64,000 nucleotides of DNA from Devosia ginsengisoli. GTDB taxonomy: Bacteria; Pseudomonadota; Alphaproteobacteria; Rhizobiales; Devosiaceae. The DNA lies in contig NZ_CP042304.1 in assembly GCF_007859655.1 (NCBI RefSeq), forward strand, positions 930,001 to 994,000, given 5' to 3'. Both the position numbers and the translations under genes were made by a program. Below the pieces are notes generated by a model that saw only the letters and a program-made list of their open reading frames with translations, was not told where the DNA came from and made no database searches. How positions within the stretch are numbered: the first letter of the stretch is position 1; every line of letters begins with the position of its first letter. Positions 57,235 through 64,000 of the stretch are shown here, one piece after another.

Positions 57235-57393
57235 TCCAGACGCCCGGCAGGTCAAATCCGGCCGCTATCCGAGGATAGTGGCACTACCGAACGGTCTTCC
57301 GAGCGCGGCAGAGTTCCGCCGCTTATGGACCGGGTTGACTGATCCGGGCGGGTCCGACATGGACTGACCGAGTGCTGCAGCCAAGGGCTGAAC

Positions 57394-58062
57394 ATGACCG
57401 GTTCGTCCGACCCACAGACATTTCCCACGCCGACGATCATGCCGCTCGGCGATAGCGGCCTTCTCGTGCGCTTCGGCAATACGCTGAATGATGCCGCCAA
57501 CCGGGCCGCCATTGCGCTGGCCCGCGCGCTGGAGCGAGACCCAATCGCCGGCGTGGTCGAGGTCGTGCCCAACCTGGTCTCGGTGCTGCTGCGCTATGAT
57601 CCGCTGGCCGCGGCGCCGGCGACAATTGCCGGGGAATTGCGGCTGCGATTGTTTGCCTTGGGCAATGCGACCCAGCCGGCACAGAGCTGGACCATTCCGA
57701 CGCGGTTCGATGGGCCTGATATCGACGAGGTTGCGGCGCTGTTCGGCATGACCACGGCCGACTTCGTGGCGGCGCATAATGCACAGCCGCTGCGCGTGCT
57801 GGTGACCGGCTTTGCGCCGGGCTTTGTCTATTGTGGATTGCATGGCGACGGGCTGATGCTGCCGCGACGGACCAGCGTGCGGCCTGCGGTGCCGGCCGGA
57901 AGCGTGCTGTTCGCTGCGGGGCAGACGGCGATCACCGCGACGGACATGCCGACCGGCTGGCATGTGATCGGGCATACCGATTTCCGCAATTTCGATGCGG
58001 CCAGCGAGCCGCCGACCCGGCTGCAACCGGGCGATAGCGTGACTTTCGAGGCGGAAACATGA
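57394..58062 (+). CDS. pxpB: 5-oxoprolinase subunit PxpB
   Basis: 222 residues of the KipI/PxpB family: PLGDSGLLVRFGNTLNDAAN at the start, VEVVPNLVSVLLRYDPLAAA, then GFAPGFVYCGLHGDGLMLPR (the G-F-x-P-G-F block) and VPAGSVLFAAGQTAITATDM. With PxpC and PxpA it forms an ATP-dependent 5-oxoprolinase that opens pyroglutamate to glutamate. Overlaps pxpC by four bases. Confidence 0.92.
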   Translation: MTGSSDPQTFPTPTIMPLGDSGLLVRFGNTLNDAANRAAIALARALERDPIAGVVEVVPNLVSVLLRYDPLAAAPATIAGELRLRLFALGNATQPAQSWTIPTRFDGPDIDEVAALFGMTTADFVAAHNAQPLRVLVTGFAPGFVYCGLHGDGLMLPRRTSVRPAVPAGSVLFAAGQTAITATDMPTGWHVIGHTDFRNFDAASEPPTRLQPGDSVTFEAET

Positions 58063-58955
58063 GCGTGGCGCTGACGATTCTGCGGGCAGGGCCGCTGACC
58101 AGCATCCAGGACGCAGGGCGCTTCGGCATGTTGCGGCATGGCATCAGCGCGTCCGGGCCGATGGATGGCGGAGCTTTTGCGCAGGCGGGGGCGCTGGCCG
58201 GCGGCAGGCGCGGCGGGGTGGAGTTCACCATGGCCGGGCTGGAAATCCGGCTGGAGAGCGGGCGATGCCGGGTCGGTTTTGCCGGCGGCGATTTCGTGGC
58301 CAGGCATAATGGCGCGGTGCTGGACTGGCCGGGCGTTGTGATGCTGGGTGAGGGCGATACCCTGTCGGTGACGCCGGGCGGCTGGGGCAATTACGGCTAT
58401 CTGCGCTTCGATGCCGATATCGACGTGCCGCTGGTCATGGGCAGCATGGCCACCAGCAGCCGGGCGCAACTGGGCGGGCTCGAGGGGCGCGTGCTGCGGG
58501 CTGGGGATGTCATTGCGCTGAGCGGGGATGGTGGATCAGGCGTCTTGGAGGTGGAGCAGACCGAGCCGGTGACCGGGCCGATCCGGGTGATCTGGGGGCT
58601 GCATGCGGACCTGTTTCCGCAGGCGCTGCGGCAGCGTTTTCTGGCGACGCCATTCGTCATCTCGTCGCGGCTCGACCGCATGGGCGTACGGCTGGAGGAT
58701 GCCGGCAGCGTCTTTGCCGAAGCGGTGGCACTGTCGCTGGTGTCGGATGCCATCGTTCCGGGCGATATCCAGATTCTGGGCGATGGTACGCCCATCGTGC
58801 TGATGCGCGATCACCAGCCGACCGGCGGCTATCCGCGCATTGCTACTGTTATCACCGCCGATCTCGACCGTTTCGCGCAATTGCGGCCCGGAACGCCAGT
58901 TGCCTTCGAGCCGGTCACTGTGGAACATGCGCACGCGCTGTTGCGGAGCCGCTGA
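58059..58955 (+). CDS. pxpC: 5-oxoprolinase subunit PxpC
   Basis: 298 residues of the KipA / biotin-dependent carboxyltransferase-like family: LTILRAGPLTSIQDAGRFGM at the N-terminus, GISASGPMDGGAFAQAGALA, and near the end IVLMRDHQPTGGYPRIATVI. Partner of PxpB. It overlaps pxpB and is one base from pxpA. Confidence 0.93.
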   Translation: MSVALTILRAGPLTSIQDAGRFGMLRHGISASGPMDGGAFAQAGALAGGRRGGVEFTMAGLEIRLESGRCRVGFAGGDFVARHNGAVLDWPGVVMLGEGDTLSVTPGGWGNYGYLRFDADIDVPLVMGSMATSSRAQLGGLEGRVLRAGDVIALSGDGGSGVLEVEQTEPVTGPIRVIWGLHADLFPQALRQRFLATPFVISSRLDRMGVRLEDAGSVFAEAVALSLVSDAIVPGDIQILGDGTPIVLMRDHQPTGGYPRIATVITADLDRFAQLRPGTPVAFEPVTVEHAHALLRSR

Positions 58956-58956
58956 A

Positions 58957-59718
58957 ATGACGTCGATCGACCTCAACGCCGATCTGGGCGAGGGCATGGG
59001 GACTGACGAGGACCTGCTCGATATCGTGTCGAGTGCCTCCATTGCCTGTGGCGGCCATGCCGGGGATGCACCGACGATCCGGCATATCCTGAAAATCTGC
59101 AAGGCGCGCGGCGTGCGGGCCGGGGCGCATCCGGGATATGCCGACCCCAAACGGTTTGGGCGCTTCCGCGTGGTCATGCCGCTCGACGAGCTGCTGGGGC
59201 AGATTCGCAGCCAGTTGTTCCTCGTTCGCTTCATCGCCGACGAGGTGGGCGTACCGCTCAGCTATGTGAAACTGCATGGGGCACTGGCCAACCAGACGGC
59301 GGAGGAACTGGCCTTTGCCGTGGGTATTTTCGCCACCATCCAGGGCATGGACCCCAAAATGGCGGTGCTGGCGCTCGACAACAGCCAGCAGGTGCGCGCG
59401 GCCAAGGCCGTGGGCATGCCGCTGATCCGCGAAGCCTATGCCGACCGCGCCTATACGGCCGAAGGCCTGCTGGTGCCGCGCAGCCAGGACGGCGCTGTCA
59501 TCCATGACGTCGAAGTGGTGATCGCACGGTGTTTGCGATTGGCCAGGGACGGGGAGATCGTGGCGATCGACGGCACGGTGCTCAAATCCACAGCGCGCTC
59601 GATATGCCTGCATGGCGACACGCCTGGCGCGGTCGACCTGGCACGGGACGTACGTGACGCGCTGGAGGCCGAGGGGATCGAGATCAAGGCGGATGTGCCG
59701 GAAGTGGCGGAGGAGTAG
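58957..59718 (+). CDS. pxpA: 5-oxoprolinase subunit PxpA (LamB/YcsF family)
   Basis: 253 residues from ATG 58957. SIDLNADLGEGMGTDEDLLD and SASIACGGHAGDAPTIRHIL are the LamB/YcsF signatures, with VKLHGALANQ and YADRAYTAEGLLVPRSQDGA further on. The third gene of pxpBCA, which is a complete 5-oxoprolinase; the order B-C-A is usual. Confidence 0.94.
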   Translation: MTSIDLNADLGEGMGTDEDLLDIVSSASIACGGHAGDAPTIRHILKICKARGVRAGAHPGYADPKRFGRFRVVMPLDELLGQIRSQLFLVRFIADEVGVPLSYVKLHGALANQTAEELAFAVGIFATIQGMDPKMAVLALDNSQQVRAAKAVGMPLIREAYADRAYTAEGLLVPRSQDGAVIHDVEVVIARCLRLARDGEIVAIDGTVLKSTARSICLHGDTPGAVDLARDVRDALEAEGIEIKADVPEVAEE

Positions 59719-59735
59719 GGGTTCACGTCCAAGTA

Positions 59736-59827
59736 GACCTCATGGTGAGCCTGTCGAACCATGAGGTCGTGGCACGAGGCCTCCACTCGCTCGCCCTCGT
59801 GGTTCGACAAGCTCACCATGAGGGCTT
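59736..59827. repeat. intergenic paired palindrome, family A
   Basis: GACCTCATGGTGAGCCTGTC ... ACCATGAGG, then CCCTCGTGGTTCGACAAGC ... CTCACCATGAGGGC, after pxpA and facing the convergent livF gene. Confidence 0.8.
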
Positions 59828-59925
59828 TTTGAATGGCGCGCTGCAGCGGTAGGAAACTTACCCTGGGCCTCTCTGGGGAGAGGTGAGATCGGCGGAATGC
59901 CTTGGTCGAGGGGCCCAGGGTAGCT

Positions 59926-60696
59926 TTAGATCGCCAAGTATTCGTGGCGAAGTTCGGTATTGTCGAGCACTTCCTTGGCGGTACCGGCGAACGCGACTTC
60001 CCCGGTATCGAGGATGACGGCGCGGTCGGCCAGCTTAAGGGCGGCTACGGCGTTCTGCTCGACGATGATGGTGGTGATGCCCAGCGGCTTGATCGAATGC
60101 AGGATGCGCTCGATCTCGTGCACGATGACCGGGGCCAGGCCCTCATAGGGCTCGTCGAGCAACAGCAGCTTGAGGTCGCGCGCCAGGGCGCGGGCAATGG
60201 CCAGCATCTGCTGTTCGCCGCCGGAGAGGGTCACGCCCTCCTGCTTGCGCCGCTCGGCCAGGCGCGGAAAGCTCTCGTAGATCTGCTCGAGGCTCCAGCC
60301 ATTGCCGGGCGCCACCTTGGCGAGGGCGATGTTTTCCTCGACAGTCAGGCCCGAAATGATACGGCGATCCTCGGGTACGAGCTGGATGCCTGATCGAGCC
60401 GCTTCGTGCGACTTCATCTGGTGGATGGGCTTGCCGTCGAGCCAGATTTCGCCCTGCCGCATCTGCGGATCGTCGGTGCGGGCTATGGTACGCAGGGTCG
60501 AGGTCTTGCCGGCGCCGTTGCGGCCGAGCAAGGCCAGGATTTCACCCTGGCGGATGTCGAGCGAGACACCCTGCACGATATAGCTTTCACCGTAATAGGC
60601 GTGCATGTCGCGGATCGAGAAGAAGGGCCGCGAGGTTTCGACCGAGGCGGCCTGACTATTGGTGACGATCTGGGTTTCCATGGCAATCGCACTCAT
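59926..60696 (-). CDS. livF: branched-chain amino acid/amide ABC transporter ATPase LivF
   Basis: 256 residues. Walker A LLGRNGAGKTSTLRTIARTD, signature VTLSGGEQQMLAIARALARD, Walker B LKLLLLDEPYEGLAPVIVHE. The start is ATG 60696 (MSAIAMETQIVTN), overlapping the livG stop (ATGA). It pairs with LivG as the motor of an importer for hydrophobic amino acids, amides or urea-type solutes. Conserved Y-Y-G-x-S (HAYYGESYIVQGVSLDIRQG) opens the domain. Confidence 0.94.
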   Translation of the reverse strand: MSAIAMETQIVTNSQAASVETSRPFFSIRDMHAYYGESYIVQGVSLDIRQGEILALLGRNGAGKTSTLRTIARTDDPQMRQGEIWLDGKPIHQMKSHEAARSGIQLVPEDRRIISGLTVEENIALAKVAPGNGWSLEQIYESFPRLAERRKQEGVTLSGGEQQMLAIARALARDLKLLLLDEPYEGLAPVIVHEIERILHSIKPLGITTIIVEQNAVAALKLADRAVILDTGEVAFAGTAKEVLDNTELRHEYLAI

Positions 60697-61459
60697 CAAT
60701 GGGCCCCTCCGAGATAGGCTTCCTGCACCTTGGGATTGCCGCGCACCTGATCGGGCGTGCCGTCGGCGATGATGCGGCCCTGGGCCAATACGGAAATCTT
60801 GTCTGCCAGCGAGAATACCACATGCATGTCGTGTTCGATGATCACCTTGGTCATGCCGCGGCTCTTGATCTTCTTGAGCAGCTCGATCGTGGTGTTGGTA
60901 TCGTGGCGGCTCATGCCGGCGGTGGGCTCGTCCAGCAGCAGCAGGCGCGGATGCTGGATCAGGCACATGGCCAGTTCCATGCGACGCTTGTCGCCGCGGC
61001 TGAGGCTGCCGGCCGCCATTTCGCGCCGGCTATGCATGCCGACATCTTCCAGCATGTCCTCGGCCTCTTGGCGGATGGCCGTCTCGCTGTCGAGCGAGCG
61101 CAGCAGGTTGAGCTTGAAGGCACCGTCGCGCTTGGCCAAAGCAGGGATCATCACATTGTGCAGCACGCTGAGATCGGCGAAGATTTCCGGCGTCTGGAAC
61201 ACGCGGGCAATGCCGAGCTGGTTGATCTCATAGGGCTTGCGGCCGGTAAGGATGGCGCCGTCGAACACCACCTGGCCGCTTGATGGCGCCAGCTTGCCGA
61301 TGATGACATTGAGCAGGGTGGACTTGCCGGCGCCGTTGGGGCCGATAATGGCGTGGGTCTGGCCTTCCTCGACCTGCAGGTCGATATCGGCCAGGGCATG
61401 CAGCCCCCGAAGCGTTTGTGGACGTCGGCAACATGCAGGACGACATTGGGTGTGGTCAT
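60696..61459 (-). CDS. livG: branched-chain amino acid/amide ABC transporter ATPase LivG (one-base deletion near 61404)
   Basis: Opens MTTPNVVLHVADVHKRFGG at 61459; just after that the frame breaks at a run of five C (61404-61408). One more C gives F-G-G-L-H-A-L-A-D-I-D-L-Q-V and then the Walker A G-P-N-G-A-G-K-S-T in the frame of the rest (to 60696), for a total of 254 residues. Signature GSLSRGDKRRMELAMCLIQH and Walker B LLLLDEPTAGMSRHDTN are seen. As written only the part from 61271 is open. A functional gene with a sequencing error is most likely. Confidence 0.9.
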
Positions 61460-61471
61460 GGCGATCTCGTC

Positions 61472-62620
61472 CTATTCGGCAGGTTGCGGATGGGGCGTGG
61501 CCTTGCCCGGCTTGGTCGGCGAACTGCGGGAGCGGTCGAACAGGTGCGCGATACGGCGCACCCCTTCCATGATACCGCCCGGCAGGAACACCACGATCAG
61601 CACGAAGACCAGGCCCAGCGTGAGGAACCAGCCCTCGCCGACGAACTTGCTCGATATGGCGACCAGCACATTGTCGACGCCATCGGGCAGGAAGTCGAAG
61701 AAGCGGTGCAGGATATTTTCGTTAATGGCCGAGAAGATGTTCTCGAAATACTTGATCAGCCAGGCGCCGATGACAGGGCCGACCAGCGTGCCGGCGCCGC
61801 CCAGGATGGTCATCAGCACCACTTCGCCCGAGGCGGTCCACTGCATGCGCTCGGCGCCGGCCAGCGGATCGGTGACCGCCAGCAAAGCACCGGCCAGGCC
61901 CGCATACATCCCCGAAATGACGAAGGCCGCCAGCGTGTAGGGCTTGGTGTTGAAGCCGGTATAGTTCATGCGGGTCTGGTTGGACTTGATGCCCTTGAGC
62001 ATCATGCCGAAGGGCGAGCTGGTAATGCGCTGCGCGATGAAGAAGGCCAGGATCAGGAAACCCGCGCAGAAATAAAAGCCGGCAAAGCCGCCGAGCGACT
62101 GCCCGAGCAAGGTGGGCACCGGCTGGCCGGGCGCCGCCTCGAACAGCGCGCGATCGAGATAGCGCGGATCGTTGAGGGTGAGCTGGAGGCCGGTTTCGCC
62201 ATTGGTGATGGGCGTCAGCACCGAATAGGCGAGATTGTAGCTCATCTGCGCGAAGGCCAGTGTCAGGATCGAGAAATAGATGCCCGACCGGCGCAGGCTC
62301 ACATAGCCGATGATGAGGGCGAAGAGGCCAGAAATCACGATGGCGAAGATCATCGCCGGGATGGCATCGAGGCTGAGCAGCTTGAACGACCACACCGCGG
62401 CGTAGGAGCCCACGCCGAAAAAGGCGGCATGGCCGAAGCTGAGATAGCCGGTAAGGCCGAACAGGATGTTGAAGCCCACGGCGAAGATGCCATAGATCAT
62501 GAAGCGCTGCAGCAGGTCCGGATAGGCCGCGCCGAATGGGTGCAGCCAGATCGGCATGGCCAGCACCACGATGGTGAAGCCGAGGAAGAGCAGCAGGTCG
62601 TTGCGGGACATGACAGCCAT
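61472..62620 (-). CDS. livM: branched-chain amino acid/amide ABC transporter permease LivM
   Basis: 382 residues, about ten hydrophobic segments; [20 protein letters not shown] is the conserved entry block of LivM, and [20 protein letters not shown] the E-A-A-like cytoplasmic loop. The start is 62620 with GGAGG six bases before it, inside the end of livH. The C-terminal tail is basic. Confidence 0.94.
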   Translation of the reverse strand: MAVMSRNDLLLFLGFTIVVLAMPIWLHPFGAAYPDLLQRFMIYGIFAVGFNILFGLTGYLSFGHAAFFGVGSYAAVWSFKLLSLDAIPAMIFAIVISGLFALIIGYVSLRRSGIYFSILTLAFAQMSYNLAYSVLTPITNGETGLQLTLNDPRYLDRALFEAAPGQPVPTLLGQSLGGFAGFYFCAGFLILAFFIAQRITSSPFGMMLKGIKSNQTRMNYTGFNTKPYTLAAFVISGMYAGLAGALLAVTDPLAGAERMQWTASGEVVLMTILGGAGTLVGPVIGAWLIKYFENIFSAINENILHRFFDFLPDGVDNVLVAISSKFVGEGWFLTLGLVFVLIVVFLPGGIMEGVRRIAHLFDRSRSSPTKPGKATPHPQPAE

Positions 62621-62621
62621 T

Positions 62622-63653
62622 TCAGGCCTCCATCACGCCACGCCGGCCGAACAGGCCCCGCGGCAATACGAGTAGAATGACGACGGCGACGAGATAGATG
62701 ATGATCTGGTCGATGCCGGGAATGAGGGCCTTGACCTGCGTCATCGAGGCGAAGGACTGCAGGATGCCGAGCAGGAACCCGGCAGCCACCGCGCCGGGCA
62801 GCGAGCCCATGCCGCCCACCACGACCACCACGAAGCTGAGGACCAGGAAGTCCATGCCGATATGGTAGTTCGGCGGCAGGAGGGGCGTGTACATGACCCC
62901 AGCAAGCCCCGCGACCACCGCGGCCAGGCCGAACATGATGGTGAAGCGCCGGTCGATATTGATGCCGAGCAGGCCCACGGTTTCGCGGTCGGCCATGCCG
63001 GCACGGACCACCATGCCGAATGTGGTGAACTGTAGGAAGGCGAAGACCCCGCCGATGATGACGAACGAGAACAGGAAATAGATCAGCCGCCAGATCGGGT
63101 AGGTGATGACATTGGCCTGCATGCCCAGGAACGCACCGATATCGGCAGCGCCGCGCAGGTCGGTGGGCATGGGCTGGGGAATGGGATTGGGTCCGAAGAA
63201 GGATTTGATGACTTCCTGCGCCACGATGGCCAGGCCGAAAGTCACAAGGATCTGTTCGGCATGCGGGCGTTTGTAGAAGTGCTTGATGATGCCGCGCTCG
63301 AGCGCGATGCCGACCAGCAGCATGATCGGAATGGTGACGATGATCGAGGCCGGCACCGAATAGTTGACCAGCACAGCGCCGAAGTCGCCGAACCAGGCCT
63401 GCACCAGCGGCTCGCGTATTTCGAGCGGCGCGCCCCAGGGCGAGAGCTTTTCGGGATCGAGGGTTACGGTTTCCAGCGTCAGCAGCTGGCGGAACATCAC
63501 AGCGCAGAAGGCGCCGAGCATGAACAGGGCGCCATGGGCGAAGTTGACGACGCCCAATGTGCCGAACACCAGAGTGAGGCCCAGGGCGATCAGCGCATAG
63601 GCCGCGCCCTTGTCCAGGCCATTGAGGAATTGCAGAAAGATGACTTCGAACAT
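62622..63653 (-). CDS. livH: branched-chain amino acid/amide ABC transporter permease LivH
   Basis: 343 residues; [20 protein letters not shown] and [20 protein letters not shown] are family blocks, followed by an insert of about 50 residues (60-110) seen in some urea/amide types, and [20 protein letters not shown] as the loop contacting the ATPases. GGAG precedes ATG 63653. It ends one base before livM. Confidence 0.94.
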   Translation of the reverse strand: MFEVIFLQFLNGLDKGAAYALIALGLTLVFGTLGVVNFAHGALFMLGAFCAVMFRQLLTLETVTLDPEKLSPWGAPLEIREPLVQAWFGDFGAVLVNYSVPASIIVTIPIMLLVGIALERGIIKHFYKRPHAEQILVTFGLAIVAQEVIKSFFGPNPIPQPMPTDLRGAADIGAFLGMQANVITYPIWRLIYFLFSFVIIGGVFAFLQFTTFGMVVRAGMADRETVGLLGINIDRRFTIMFGLAAVVAGLAGVMYTPLLPPNYHIGMDFLVLSFVVVVVGGMGSLPGAVAAGFLLGILQSFASMTQVKALIPGIDQIIIYLVAVVILLVLPRGLFGRRGVMEA

Positions 63654-63788
63654 GGTGTGCTCCGATCAACCGCGCCGGCGAGATGCTCTGCCTTGCGCAA
63701 GCGTCACCGCCAGGCTTGCCCGGCGGTCCATGCGATGACTGGCATCGGAATGGATTGTCCGGATGGACCGGGCAATGACTGTGGTAGA

Positions 63789-63810
63789 GGGGCAGGCTCG
63801 AGCCTGCCCC
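63789..63810. terminator. perfect palindrome between livK-type gene and livH
   Basis: A 10-bp stem, GGGGCAGGCT (63789-63798) and AGCCTGCCCC (63801-63810), with a two-base centre, ten bases after the stop of the substrate-binding protein gene. It has no T-run, so it may attenuate or stabilise the first message of the operon, giving more binding protein than permease. Confidence 0.5.
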
Positions 63811-63819
63811 TTCATCGCA

Positions 63820-64000
63820 TCAGGCGCAGAGCGGCGCCGGTTCTGCCGGCCCAAGCTCGCCGCCGAACATGGCGGGATCGTAGGCCACCTCATCGCGCGG
63901 GATTTCCTGCACGATGTTGAGCACGTCATATTCGCTCGACGGGTTCTCGTTGCCCTGCACGACCAGCACGTTCTTGATGCACTGGTGGTCTTCGGCGCGA
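63820..64000 (-). CDS. ABC transporter substrate-binding protein, C-terminal end only
   Basis: The last 60 residues of a protein whose start lies beyond the window: RAEDHQCIKNVLVVQGNENP then SSEYDVLNIVQEIPRDEVAY and a C-terminal APLCA. The pattern (A-x-D-H-Q, then V-V-Q-G, I-P-x-x-x-x-x-Y) fits periplasmic binding proteins of the LivK/UrtA class. It is the first gene of the liv operon and sets its substrate, which cannot be judged from this fragment. Confidence 0.85.
   Translation of the reverse strand, partial: RAEDHQCIKNVLVVQGNENPSSEYDVLNIVQEIPRDEVAYDPAMFGGELGPAEPAPLCA

Overview
The window is high-GC chromosomal DNA from an alphaproteobacterium of the Hyphomicrobiales (Rhizobiales), most likely Devosia or a near relative. 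This rests on the backbone uvrA, ssb, gyrA, coaD, two cyclophilins, queA, tgt (an order common in that group), the recG / sdhE-mfd neighbourhood, DUF1127 miniproteins, an IalB-family protein, GAAC-N7-GAAC type LexA boxes and several families of intergenic palindromes. The genus is inference; no rRNA is present.

Layout. 0-4.3 kb: a pair of bacterial homologues of complex I assembly factors (Mth938/NDUFAF3-like and phytoene-synthase/NDUFAF6-like), trmFO, a glutathione transferase and two very small DUF1127-type genes. 4.3-8.9 kb: uvrA and ssb, separated by a LysE-family exporter, with a LexA box on each side. 8.9-20.1 kb: an accessory stretch opening with about 850 bp of palindromic repeats, then a diguanylate cyclase, a secreted protein, an RND/MMPL exporter, a qorB/HxlR divergent pair, two tiny envelope genes, a serine hydrolase, a VOC protein and an ArsR-MFS operon. 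20.1-34.3 kb: gyrA, a short accessory stretch (VanZ-like, DHFR-like, DUF1127 with a large palindromic operator, DUF805, two tandem LysE exporters), then coaD-ppi-ppi-queA-tgt-pgi-map. 34.5-39.8 kb: a membrane protein, a large autotransporter, tRNA-Lys and a membrane-anchored SPOR-like protein. 40-43.2 kb: glmU-glmS (UDP-GlcNAc synthesis). 43.2-52.1 kb: recG, a YeiE/YeiH-type pair, sdhE-mfd and an IalB-family gene. 52.2-56.3 kb: a UbiH-like hydroxylase with a YeeE/YedE sulfur-transport pair, and TerC plus a quinone oxidoreductase. 56.5-64 kb: tRNA-Ser, two small unknown genes, pxpBCA (5-oxoprolinase) and a livKHMGF branched-chain/amide ABC transporter operon running off the right edge.

Four genes (the diguanylate cyclase, the autotransporter, glmS and livG) are each broken by one apparent base indel at a mononucleotide run. 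Because glmS is normally essential, the simplest reading is uncorrected homopolymer sequencing error rather than real gene death.

I see no CRISPR array, prophage, IS element, plasmid origin or clear new defence or biosynthetic system. The points most worth a second look are the two LexA boxes around the inserted exporter, a 46-bp inverted-repeat operator with no regulator gene beside it, a Tgt enzyme that has lost three of its four zinc ligands, a tandem ArsR-type operator, and a 33-nt tRNA-Lys 3'-end copy on the far side of the autotransporter.
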